Part shown: piece after piece, positions 23,427-30,949 of the stretch | Numbering within the stretch: the first letter of the stretch is position 1 | How the letters are laid out: each line of letters starts with the position of its first letter | Assembly (NCBI GenBank): GCA_011390265.1 | Contig: JAABSU010000003.1 | Location: 1 to 39,788 of the forward strand | Direction: 5' to 3' | Source: Spirulina sp. | GTDB lineage: Bacteria > Cyanobacteriota > Cyanobacteriia > Cyanobacteriales > Spirulinaceae | Length of the DNA: 39,788 bases | The notes under the pieces: model-generated | What the model was told of the DNA's origin: nothing | Database searches by the model: none | Seen by the model: only the letters and a program-made list of their open reading frames with translations | Position numbers and translations under genes: made by a program

Positions 23427-25904
23427 TCAACCATCGGTGAGCAAAGATTGGGCAATGGCTAAAATTTGGTCAAAATCGTAGTTTTCGACAATTTTCAAAA
23501 GATGGTGATGGAGTTCTTCCCCCTCTGCCGGCAAGTATTGGAGGAGGCGACGAATCTCCTGCTCGTTGCATTGTTCCGCCGCCTCGCGGAGGGCGGCGGG
23601 CCAATCCGTGGGCATTTGCGGTTGTAATTCGGCAATGATGTCTATGGGGGACTGGGGGCGAGAGTCGCCATAGATATAGTCGAGTTTCAGGTGCTGACCA
23701 ATGCTCTGGAGTAGGGTTTGACTCTGAAAGGGTTTACTCAAGAAACCATTACAACCTGCCGCCAAAGCCGCTTGGCGATCGCTCTCAAACGCAAAAGCCG
23801 TCAGGGCAATAATCGGCGTATCCGGGTCTTGCTGGCGAATCTTCGCCGCCACCTGTAAACCATCCATTCCCGGCAGTTGAATATCGAGAAGAACGAGGTG
23901 GGGTTGCCATGTTGACCACAGAGCGAGCACCCCCGTGCCATCACTACAACACAGGACTTCAAAACCAATCGATTCGAGGAGATACGTCACTAAAAATTGA
24001 CCATCGGGTTCGTCATCGACTACTAAAATGCGGGGACGTTGGGGCAACTCTTGAAAACCGATGATGGTGTGGCCGGGCCGCCCCTGGAGGGGCAGCGGAC
24101 AGGAAGATGCTGCGGTGAAAGGCAGTGTCAGCGTAAAGCAAGACCCCTGGCCGGGGGTACTGGTGACGGTAATATCCCCCCCCATCAATTGGGCAAATTG
24201 GCGGCTAATCGGCAACCCTAAGCCGGTGCTGTCAGGGGTTTTTTGGCCGGTGGCGGTTTGGGTAAAGGCCTCAAAAATAGCCTCAAGGGCGGTGGGGGGA
24301 ATGCCGCAGCCCGTATCCGTAATGCTGAGTTGCAAATGGTGGGGATGAGGGGAGGTAAGGGAGGGCATGGGGGGGCGATTCTCCTGTGGAGACGTTGCTT
24401 GATCGCAGACCCTCAATTCCACCTTGCCCTGGGTCGTAAATTTCAACGCATTGCCCAACAAATTAATCAAAATCTGACGCAATTTACGCTCATCCCCATG
24501 GAGGTGATGGGGCACAGCCGGGTCAATGATCACCCGCAATACGATGCCTTGCTCCTGAGCACGGAGATAAAACAGAGATTTTAAATTATCAATGAGTTGA
24601 TAAAAATCAAAATCATGACAGTTTAAACTCACCCGTCCCGCTTCAATTTTGGAAAGTTCTAACACATCATTGATCAACATCAGCAGATGTTCACCGCTTT
24701 GATTCACGATTTCTAAATAGTGTTTTTGGGTGCGCCCCAAACTGGGATCGGCATTGAGTAATTGGGTAAAGCCCAGAATTGCATTTAAAGGGGTGCGCAG
24801 TTCGTGGCTCATATTGGCCAGAAATTGGCTTTTGGCCGCATTGGCTGCATCGGCCGCTTCCTTTGCCCGTTGGAGATCTTCCGCCTGTTTGCGGGTGTAA
24901 TCAAGCACATAGGCCTGTTGAATGGCGATCGTTAATTGCGCACTCAGATGCAAAAGCATGGTAATTTCGGGCTGTTGCCACATCCGGGGGCCAGTATTTT
25001 GATAAACCCCCACCAAACCCCAGAGAGCCGGCCCCACAAAGATCGGCACAATCACATAGGCTTTGGCCTGAACCCTGAGCAAAAATTGATAATAGCAATC
25101 AGTAAACCCGGCGACACTGACATCATCGACACAGCGATAGTCATAGCGACTTTGAAAAGCCTGTCCCTGGATGGCTTGTAGATGGGTGTCGGTAATGCGC
25201 TCGGACTTTTGAATTAAGGTGGCTAAATTGCAATTTTCGATTTGATAAAATTGCTCATTGGGCAGGAGTTGATCCGACAGGGGTTGCCAAGTGGGGGCCA
25301 CGGATTCGGCCACAATTTCCCCGCTCCAATCGGAACTAAAACGATAAATAATGGTGCGATCGCATTGCAATTGTTCCCGCACGGCTTGAGTCATGGCCGA
25401 AAAAATGTGCTCAAGCTCCAAACTGTGGCGAATGCCCTCAATGGCGTAGTGGATTAACCGCTCCCGCTCCGCTGCGATGGCTAACGCCGATTCTGCTTCT
25501 TTCTGGGTCGTGATATCGGTGATCAGGCCATGCCAAAGCAGCGTTCCATCGGGCTGCTGTTCCGGGCGGGCCTGGGTCTGTACCCAGTGGAGTTTGCCCC
25601 CCGGCATTAAAACCCGCCAAGCGGCTTGCCAAGGGCATCGGTCTTGGGTCGCAGCCCCTAAGGTGGCTTGAATACTGGCGAGATCATCGGGGTGGGCTGT
25701 GGCGAAGAGGGCGAACCCCTGGCTGGCCATCAACACCTCTGAGGTGATGCCCAATAATTCAGCACTGGCCGGACTGACGTAGGGAAACGTGATTTCTCCC
25801 GTGGGCGTTAATTCTAATTGATAAAGCACGCCCGGCAAATGATGGGAGAGATCCAGCATCATTTGGGCTGTGTCTGAAGAAAAAGGTGATCGTTTGTGGG
25901 GCAT
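23427..25904 (-). CDS. PAS-GAF hybrid histidine kinase with receiver
   Basis: An 825-residue hybrid kinase. Residues about 10-135 are a PAS domain ([22 protein letters not shown]). About 150-335 is a GAF domain of the cyanobacteriochrome/phytochrome type ([20 protein letters not shown] ... [19 protein letters not shown]). In chromophore-binding relatives a Cys-His pair sits in the AHxCSGPR motif. Here the stretch is [10 protein letters not shown], so the canonical bilin cysteine is absent. HisKA follows with H367 in [12 protein letters not shown]. The ATPase domain has [10 protein letters not shown] and [15 protein letters not shown]-terminal receiver has D674 in [12 protein letters not shown]. 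The last 110 residues contain a helical segment that may be an Hpt-like or partner-binding domain. No membrane segments. Confidence 0.93.
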   Translation of the reverse strand: MPHKRSPFSSDTAQMMLDLSHHLPGVLYQLELTPTGEITFPYVSPASAELLGITSEVLMASQGFALFATAHPDDLASIQATLGAATQDRCPWQAAWRVLMPGGKLHWVQTQARPEQQPDGTLLWHGLITDITTQKEAESALAIAAERERLIHYAIEGIRHSLELEHIFSAMTQAVREQLQCDRTIIYRFSSDWSGEIVAESVAPTWQPLSDQLLPNEQFYQIENCNLATLIQKSERITDTHLQAIQGQAFQSRYDYRCVDDVSVAGFTDCYYQFLLRVQAKAYVIVPIFVGPALWGLVGVYQNTGPRMWQQPEITMLLHLSAQLTIAIQQAYVLDYTRKQAEDLQRAKEAADAANAAKSQFLANMSHELRTPLNAILGFTQLLNADPSLGRTQKHYLEIVNQSGEHLLMLINDVLELSKIEAGRVSLNCHDFDFYQLIDNLKSLFYLRAQEQGIVLRVIIDPAVPHHLHGDERKLRQILINLLGNALKFTTQGKVELRVCDQATSPQENRPPMPSLTSPHPHHLQLSITDTGCGIPPTALEAIFEAFTQTATGQKTPDSTGLGLPISRQFAQLMGGDITVTSTPGQGSCFTLTLPFTAASSCPLPLQGRPGHTIIGFQELPQRPRILVVDDEPDGQFLVTYLLESIGFEVLCCSDGTGVLALWSTWQPHLVLLDIQLPGMDGLQVAAKIRQQDPDTPIIALTAFAFESDRQAALAAGCNGFLSKPFQSQTLLQSIGQHLKLDYIYGDSRPQSPIDIIAELQPQMPTDWPAALREAAEQCNEQEIRRLLQYLPAEGEELHHHLLKIVENYDFDQILAIAQSLLTDG

Positions 25905-26262
25905 TTCAGCTTTCTAGGTCTACCCTCGGCTAAGATACGAGAATTCTGGATCTGTCCAGGAGGTAGCAAAAACATCGGCGATCGCACAGACTGTAATCCA
26001 GTTTTTGAGACAGTTTTTTTGAAAAGTCTGGTCTCAGTATACCCCAGCAGAACCGCTCTGAGGGGAAAGACCCTCCGGCCGACTCACTGATGGGTGCATC
26101 TCACTTTTACCAGCACTTCAGATAACCCACCCCGATCCCAAGAGGGGCTTTTTCAATATTTCCCCCGTGGTCGGGGTGGGTTCAAGTTCAATGTTGCCTA
26201 ACTGCGGCCCATCCCCCCCCAGGGGCTTAGGGGCAGGGGGAAGCGATCAAACTCGCGGCAGC
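25905..26262. other. 358-bp intergenic region with nested inverted repeats
   Basis: It lies between two minus-strand genes, the response regulator and the hybrid kinase. No credible gene is seen. The outer inverted repeat is AACCCACCCCGA (26124-26135) / TCGGGGTGGGTT (26171-26182), a 12-bp perfect stem. Inside it on the + strand, CCCC ... GGGG followed by CTTTTT (26131-26153) makes a smaller competing hairpin. The two pairings exclude each other, so an attenuator-like or repeat-element origin are both possible. Confidence 0.5.
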
Positions 26263-26622
26263 CTAGACCAAACGGCGCAGGGTTTTTTTGAGTAGCTCAA
26301 TATCCACCGGCTTCGCCAGATAATCATCAGCTCCTAACATCGTTCCCCAGGTTTTATCAACTTCAGTGCCCTTGGTGGAGCAAATCACCACGGGGATTTT
26401 TTTAGTGTCTGGATTTCCTTTCAGTTCCCGACAAAATTCAAACCCACTTTGTCCGGGTAAAATCACATCCAGAAAAATAATATTAGGGGGATTTGGGGTT
26501 AATTTACCCTTCGCTTCTTCAACACTAGAGGTGCTAATGACATTAAAGCCAGCTTCTTTGAGCGATCGCGTCATATATTCCCGATCTGTCAGGCTATCCT
26601 CTACAACTAGGGCAATTTTCAT
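26263..26622 (-). CDS. Single-domain response regulator (PilH/TaxY-like)
   Basis: A 119-residue CheY-like receiver with no output domain. I start it at the ATG at 26622 (MKIALVVEDSLTDREYM), since 13 extra upstream residues in an open frame do not match the family. The phosphorylation site is D52 in IIFLDVILPGQSG. The acidic pair is in VVEDS, the switch Ser/Thr in VICSTKG, and the conserved lysine in LAKPVD. The sequence is closest in pattern to PilH/PatA-type regulators of twitching or phototactic motility, but it could serve either nearby kinase. It is transcribed toward the hybrid kinase, with a 358-bp gap. Confidence 0.9.
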   Translation of the reverse strand: MKIALVVEDSLTDREYMTRSLKEAGFNVISTSSVEEAKGKLTPNPPNIIFLDVILPGQSGFEFCRELKGNPDTKKIPVVICSTKGTEVDKTWGTMLGADDYLAKPVDIELLKKTLRRLV

Positions 26623-26874
26623 GGGTTCAAGATTACAATAAAAGCTGAGGTTTAGGGACAAGGGATTCTAACACAGTTGGCATCGAGAATTCTCCGCCTT
26701 AATGCTGGTCAACGCATCGTCAACGGTGAATTAGACTGAAGAAATTCAGCTATTGTACGGGTCTACCACGTTCAATCTATCATACGCAATCAAGCTTAGG
26801 ACTTTCAAGGTCTTGAATTTTTACTGAGGCAACAGCGGATCTTGACCCTTGGCCTGCCCTTGATCCGATGGGGT

Positions 26875-28509
26875 TCAATCCTCAACGGTATTGATGGGCA
26901 AAAAGATTTGCGACGGTTGGTTTTGCCCCGATCCGATCGTGAGGGTAATCACAGCAGCCTCCTGGATGGGGGTGAGGGGAGCCGGTGTAGCAACTCCGCC
27001 ATTAATGGGGTAGGCGGGGAAATTGGCGGCGCTGATGCTGAGGCGTAGACAATGGCCGGGGGGCAATTGGATGCAGGTGGCTTGGAGGGGGATGCGGATC
27101 GGCTGGGTGGTGGTGGTGTGGCGGCGGTAGCCTTGGCAGATGTTATAGACCTGGCCATCGGGATAGACATCCGCCAAAATGACGCAGAGATCATAACTGG
27201 GGGTGCTGGCGGTGCAGTGGAGTTCAACGATCGCCTCCCCAGCGATCGCCAATGTTTCCCCCAAGGGTGGCGTAGTGTAGGTGAGGATATCGGTGCGGTG
27301 ATCGAGGGCGGTGCGGGCCATGGCGCCGCTGGGGTGGCTGGCGTGGCCGCCGTGGCTGGGGACGGGCCGCCAAGGGTCGTGGATCAGCGTATCCTGTTGA
27401 TTGGGGATGCCTTCGGCGGTGAAGGGGATCAACGTGCCGCCATCGGTGCGGACGCTGGCCAAGCCATTGCTGGCTAAATAGCAGGATTGATAATTGGCTT
27501 GGGGAAAATCGCTAAAGGATCGCCATTGGTTTGTGCCCATTTCAAAGAGCCATACGGGATCATCAGCCATTAAGCCGGTATCTTTGCCCTTGAGCCAATG
27601 GTCAAACCAACGAATTTGTAACCCATCCACAGGGCTAAGGGCGGCGGCCCCATAGTCCAAATCCCCCCCTGGGGGACTCCAGGGTAAATGGCCCCAAGGG
27701 CCGACGAGGAGGAGTTGGGGGGCATCGGTTTGCGATCGCATTTGTCGATAGAGGCGGAGATTGCCCCGCAAATAGGAGTCATACCAGCCGCCGATGTGGA
27801 GCATGGGCAGTTCTAACCCGGTTAATTGGGGTTGGCGCTGTTGCCAATAGTCGTCGTAGTGGGAGTGGTGGAGCCAGTCGAAATAGAAGGGGGCGTATTT
27901 ATGGAGGCTCTCGATGAAGTGGTGGGGGGGGCTATAGAAGGGGAGATGGCGGGAAGCGGTGTAGAGGCTCTCGAAGGCGGGGCGATCGCCCTGAATCCGG
28001 GCCGCTTCCGCCGCCAATTGCACCGCCCAACCGAGGTTAGCCTGGAGGCAAAAAGCACCGTTTTCATAGACCCAATCCCGGTAGAGGTCATAGCCCACCA
28101 TGGCGGGGGCGATGGCCTTCAGGGCCGGGGGGCGGTTTTGGGCGGCATAGAGTTGGGTCATCCCCTGATAGGAAAACCCATACATCCCCACCGCGCCGCT
28201 ACTTCCCGGCAGGGCAGCCGCCCAGGCCACCGCATCCTCCCCGTCTGCCTGTTCATGGCAAAAAGGCTCAAAAATGCCCTCGGAACTGCCCCGGCCCCGC
28301 ACATCTTGAATGACGACGATGTAACCCTGAGCCGCATACCAACGGGGGGGAGCGTAAACCACCGTTGAAGCAATGGCCCGGCCGTAGGGTTGCCGCATCA
28401 GGAGCACGGGATAATCCCCCTCATCTTCAGGGCGATAAATATCCGCATCAAGGCGCACCCCGTCGCGGGTCTGCATGGATCGAGTTTCACAACAAATTTT
28501 CACGCTCAA
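26875..28509 (-). CDS. CocE/NonD family hydrolase
   Basis: A 544-residue alpha/beta hydrolase of the X-Pro dipeptidyl-peptidase S15/CocE class. The N-terminus TRDGVRLDADIYRPEDEGDYPVLLMRQPYG and the oxyanion region VVIQDVRGRGSSEG are typical. The nucleophile serine is in GMYGFSYQGMTQ. The histidine region shows GPWGHLPWSPPGGD, and a PepX C-terminal jelly-roll follows (LDHRTDILTYTTPPL onward). Family members cleave acyl or amide bonds; the substrate is not predictable. The start at 28509 is a TTG. A GTG two codons on (28503) or the ATG at MQTRDGVRL may be the real one. No signal peptide is seen. Confidence 0.9.
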   Translation of the reverse strand: MSVKICCETRSMQTRDGVRLDADIYRPEDEGDYPVLLMRQPYGRAIASTVVYAPPRWYAAQGYIVVIQDVRGRGSSEGIFEPFCHEQADGEDAVAWAAALPGSSGAVGMYGFSYQGMTQLYAAQNRPPALKAIAPAMVGYDLYRDWVYENGAFCLQANLGWAVQLAAEAARIQGDRPAFESLYTASRHLPFYSPPHHFIESLHKYAPFYFDWLHHSHYDDYWQQRQPQLTGLELPMLHIGGWYDSYLRGNLRLYRQMRSQTDAPQLLLVGPWGHLPWSPPGGDLDYGAAALSPVDGLQIRWFDHWLKGKDTGLMADDPVWLFEMGTNQWRSFSDFPQANYQSCYLASNGLASVRTDGGTLIPFTAEGIPNQQDTLIHDPWRPVPSHGGHASHPSGAMARTALDHRTDILTYTTPPLGETLAIAGEAIVELHCTASTPSYDLCVILADVYPDGQVYNICQGYRRHTTTTQPIRIPLQATCIQLPPGHCLRLSISAANFPAYPINGGVATPAPLTPIQEAAVITLTIGSGQNQPSQIFLPINTVED

Positions 28510-28581
28510 CGGCTCTCCTTCCCCGGTTTTGATCCATAGCCCATCATAACCTCCCGATCCCCCATGGTTTCCGGCCCTAAC

Positions 28582-28690
28582 AAGTCAACTTGTCAGATGG
28601 AAAGGCAACTTGCACCCCAATGTCTGGAGTTGTTGCCATACTGGGAACGAGCAAAAGTCAACTTTAAGATGGAAGGGCAACTTGCACCCC
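28582..28690. repeat. Two direct repeats between divergent genes
   Basis: Copy A (28582-28618, 37 bp) and copy B (28655-28690, 36 bp) both read AAGTCAACTT, then AGATGGAA, then GGCAACTTGCACCCC with a few differences. They are 73 bp apart. Each copy contains a nested CAACTT...CAACTT. The second ends 8 bp before the glycosyltransferase ATG. Their position in the divergent promoter region suggests operator-like sites or a short interspersed repeat. Confidence 0.65.
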
Positions 28691-28697
28691 CACCCCT

Positions 28698-29924
28698 ATG
28701 GCCCCTTTGAAAATTCTCATTTCTGCCTATGCCTGTCGTCCCCATCAAGGCTCGGAGCCGGGGGTGGGTTGGAATACGATCGCGGCGATCGCCCCTGATC
28801 ATCAAATATGGGTCTTAACGCGGCGGGACAATCTCCCCAGCATCATGGCGGAATTAGCCGTCAACCCGATGCCCACGGTGGAGATCCTCCCCTGTGGGCT
28901 GTGGGGGGAACGGGGGTGGAAGCGTGCTTTGCCTTTGGTGCATCTCCATTATTACCTTTGGCAGATGCGGGCCTATTTCCTGGCGCGACGCTATCACCGC
29001 GCCGTCGGCTTTGACGTTGCCCACCATGTCACCTATGTGCGCTATTCCACCCCCAGTTTTTTGGCCCGGTTGCCGATCCCCTTGCTATGGGGGCCGGTGG
29101 GGGGGGCGGAGGCGGCTCCCGCTGCTTTTTTTGAAGATTTTCGCTGGCAGGGGAAGCTTTATGAATGGGTGCGATCGCTCGCCCATCGTTGCGGTAGCCT
29201 TGATCCCTTCACCCAACAAACCGCCCGACGCAGTGCCTTAGCCCGGGCCACCACCGAGGAAACAGCGATCCGTCTACGGCAATTGGGGGCAAAACGGGTG
29301 GAGGTGATGACGGCGATCGCCATTGCTCCCGGCGAATTTGCCCAAATGAGCCAATGCCCGCCGCCCCCGGTGGCTCCCTTTCGGCTGATTACGATGGCGC
29401 GGCTCTTGCATTGGAAGGGGATTCATTTGGGGTTGCGGGCGGTGGCGGCGGCGGGGTTGCCGGAGGTGGAATATTGGTTGGTGGGGGATGGCCCGGAGCG
29501 ATCGCCCCTAGCCCAATTGGCCCAAAGGTTAGGGATTCATGAACGGGTGAAGTTTTGGGGGAAAACGACAAGGGAAGAGGCGATCGCCCATTTGGGCCAA
29601 TGCCATGTCCTCCTCCATCCCAGCCTCCACGATTCCGGGGCTTTGGTCTGTATGGAGGCGATGGCGGCGGCTCGGCCGGTGATCTGTTTAGCCCTTGGGG
29701 GGCCGGCGTTACAAGTCACGCCAGCAACCGGCTTGAGTATTCCCGCCCACAATCCCAAGCAGGCGGTGCAGGATTTAGCTGAGGCGATCCGCACCCTTGC
29801 CGGCGATGGGGATTTGTGCCAACGGATGGGGGCAGCCGGTCAAGCCCGTGTGCAAACCCACTACAGTTGGAGCGAGCGGGGTCAAGCCCTCCGCCAAACC
29901 TATAGGGAGTTAGCCCAACCCTAG
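28698..29924 (+). CDS. GT4-family glycosyltransferase
   Basis: A 408-residue GT-B fold glycosyltransferase of the GT4 class. The N-terminal nucleotide-free domain begins LKILISAYACRPHQGSEPGVGWN, with the glycine-rich acceptor loop. The donor domain starts at FRLITMARLLHWKGIHLGLRA. Next comes YWLVGDGPERSPLAQLA, and then the EX7E-like region in HPSLHDSGALVCMEAMAAARPVICL. Members use nucleotide sugars to build lipopolysaccharide, exopolysaccharide or glycolipids on the cytosolic membrane face. The acceptor is unknown and there are no other sugar genes beside it, so it looks like a stand-alone gene. The start ATG follows the direct repeat at 28655. Confidence 0.92.
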   Translation: MAPLKILISAYACRPHQGSEPGVGWNTIAAIAPDHQIWVLTRRDNLPSIMAELAVNPMPTVEILPCGLWGERGWKRALPLVHLHYYLWQMRAYFLARRYHRAVGFDVAHHVTYVRYSTPSFLARLPIPLLWGPVGGAEAAPAAFFEDFRWQGKLYEWVRSLAHRCGSLDPFTQQTARRSALARATTEETAIRLRQLGAKRVEVMTAIAIAPGEFAQMSQCPPPPVAPFRLITMARLLHWKGIHLGLRAVAAAGLPEVEYWLVGDGPERSPLAQLAQRLGIHERVKFWGKTTREEAIAHLGQCHVLLHPSLHDSGALVCMEAMAAARPVICLALGGPALQVTPATGLSIPAHNPKQAVQDLAEAIRTLAGDGDLCQRMGAAGQARVQTHYSWSERGQALRQTYRELAQP

Positions 29925-29960
29925 AGCAAGGCGATCGCGCCTAGCTCTCCCAATCCTGTC

Positions 29961-29982
29961 GGGGCGAAAAATGTTTCGCCCC
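29961..29982. terminator. Hairpin between convergent GT4 and SIMPL genes
   Basis: GGGGCGAAA (29961-29969), loop AATG and TTTCGCCCC (29974-29982): a 9-bp stem related to the hairpin at 5095-5123. Likely terminator for the glycosyltransferase gene and possibly the SIMPL gene. It is a member of an interspersed hairpin family. Confidence 0.65.
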
Positions 29983-30019
29983 CACACTGATCAAGATCTC
30001 AATCTACGCAGATTCCAGA

Positions 30020-30733
30020 TCAATAGCGGATTTCCAGCGTCACTGAGGCCCGGACGGTTTGATCCCCCCCCACGATCGCATCGGCAGCTTCAAAGGCCAT
30101 GGTATTGGCCTGCATCCGGGGACTAAAATCCACGCCACTATTGTTAATCTGAATCCCGGTGATCTCCTGTTCCCGTAGTCCGAGGGAGGCCAAGACGATC
30201 GCCGCTTCGGCCCGAGCATTGGCCGTTGCTTGGCGCAGGGCTTCGGCCCTGGCTGTTTCAATGGCCGCATCGGTGGCTAAAAATTCCACCCCATCAATAC
30301 GGCTCACCCCTGTACCCACGGCCTGATCAATCACATCCCCAGCGGCTTCGGTGGCGATGCGAAAGGCGACGCTATTGGAGCCGACATAGCCGATGAGGCG
30401 GGGTTCCCGTTGATTGTCGCGGGATTCGTAGCGGGGTTGGAGGCTGAGGCCGGTGGTTTGGAGTCGTTCAACGCCCTGCGATCGCAGCAGGGCAATGACC
30501 TGGGCAGTTTGGCGGGCCACTTCCCGTTGCACGGTTGCGGCATCTTGTCCCTGCACTTCCACGGCGAGGCGCACCCTTGTGATTGTGGTGGGGATCATTT
30601 CTACGCCGGTTCCGGTGACGGTGAGGAGGCGGGAGCGTTGTTCTTGGGCCCAAGCGGGGAGGGCAAAGGGGGCTATGAGCAGGGAGCAGGCGAGGGCAAG
30701 GGGGGCCAAGCGTTGGGAAAAGTGGGTCAACAT
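30020..30733 (-). CDS. Secreted SIMPL-domain (DUF541) protein
   Basis: A 237-residue exported protein. The N-terminus has a Sec signal peptide (hydrophobic LAPLALACSLLIAPFALPAWA, cleavage after AWA near residue 29). The rest is one SIMPL/DUF541 domain. Its landmarks are LLTVTGTGVEMIPTTITRVR, LRSQGVERLQTTGLSLQPRY, IGYVGSNSVAFRI and QATANARAEAAIVLASLGL. The family is found in bacterial periplasm and outer membrane; the E. coli relative is linked to oxidative stress and others to kinase signalling. No neighbour explains the role here. It is divergent from the restriction enzyme gene. Confidence 0.9.
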   Translation of the reverse strand: MLTHFSQRLAPLALACSLLIAPFALPAWAQEQRSRLLTVTGTGVEMIPTTITRVRLAVEVQGQDAATVQREVARQTAQVIALLRSQGVERLQTTGLSLQPRYESRDNQREPRLIGYVGSNSVAFRIATEAAGDVIDQAVGTGVSRIDGVEFLATDAAIETARAEALRQATANARAEAAIVLASLGLREQEITGIQINNSGVDFSPRMQANTMAFEAADAIVGGDQTVRASVTLEIRY

Positions 30734-30949
30734 CGGCGTTTAGGGTAAGAGGATGGGCAAGGCGCGTTTGTCCTTGCGTTTACCGTTATAGGGGATTCTC
30801 CCGCCAGTTTTAGCGCTGATACCATTTTGGCAACGAAGTATGAAGCGGGCCGCAATGTTTTTTTGGTTAAATTGGGGGGTTGGGGGTGATTCCCTTGGGG
30901 GTGGTGTTGGTGGTAAACTAATAAACTTGATCTTCCTGGAACAGTATTT

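Noticed and set aside
27052-27477. Long glycine/alanine-rich + strand reading frame
   Set aside because: It is antisense to the CocE/NonD hydrolase gene, has no domain features and reflects GC-rich third positions.
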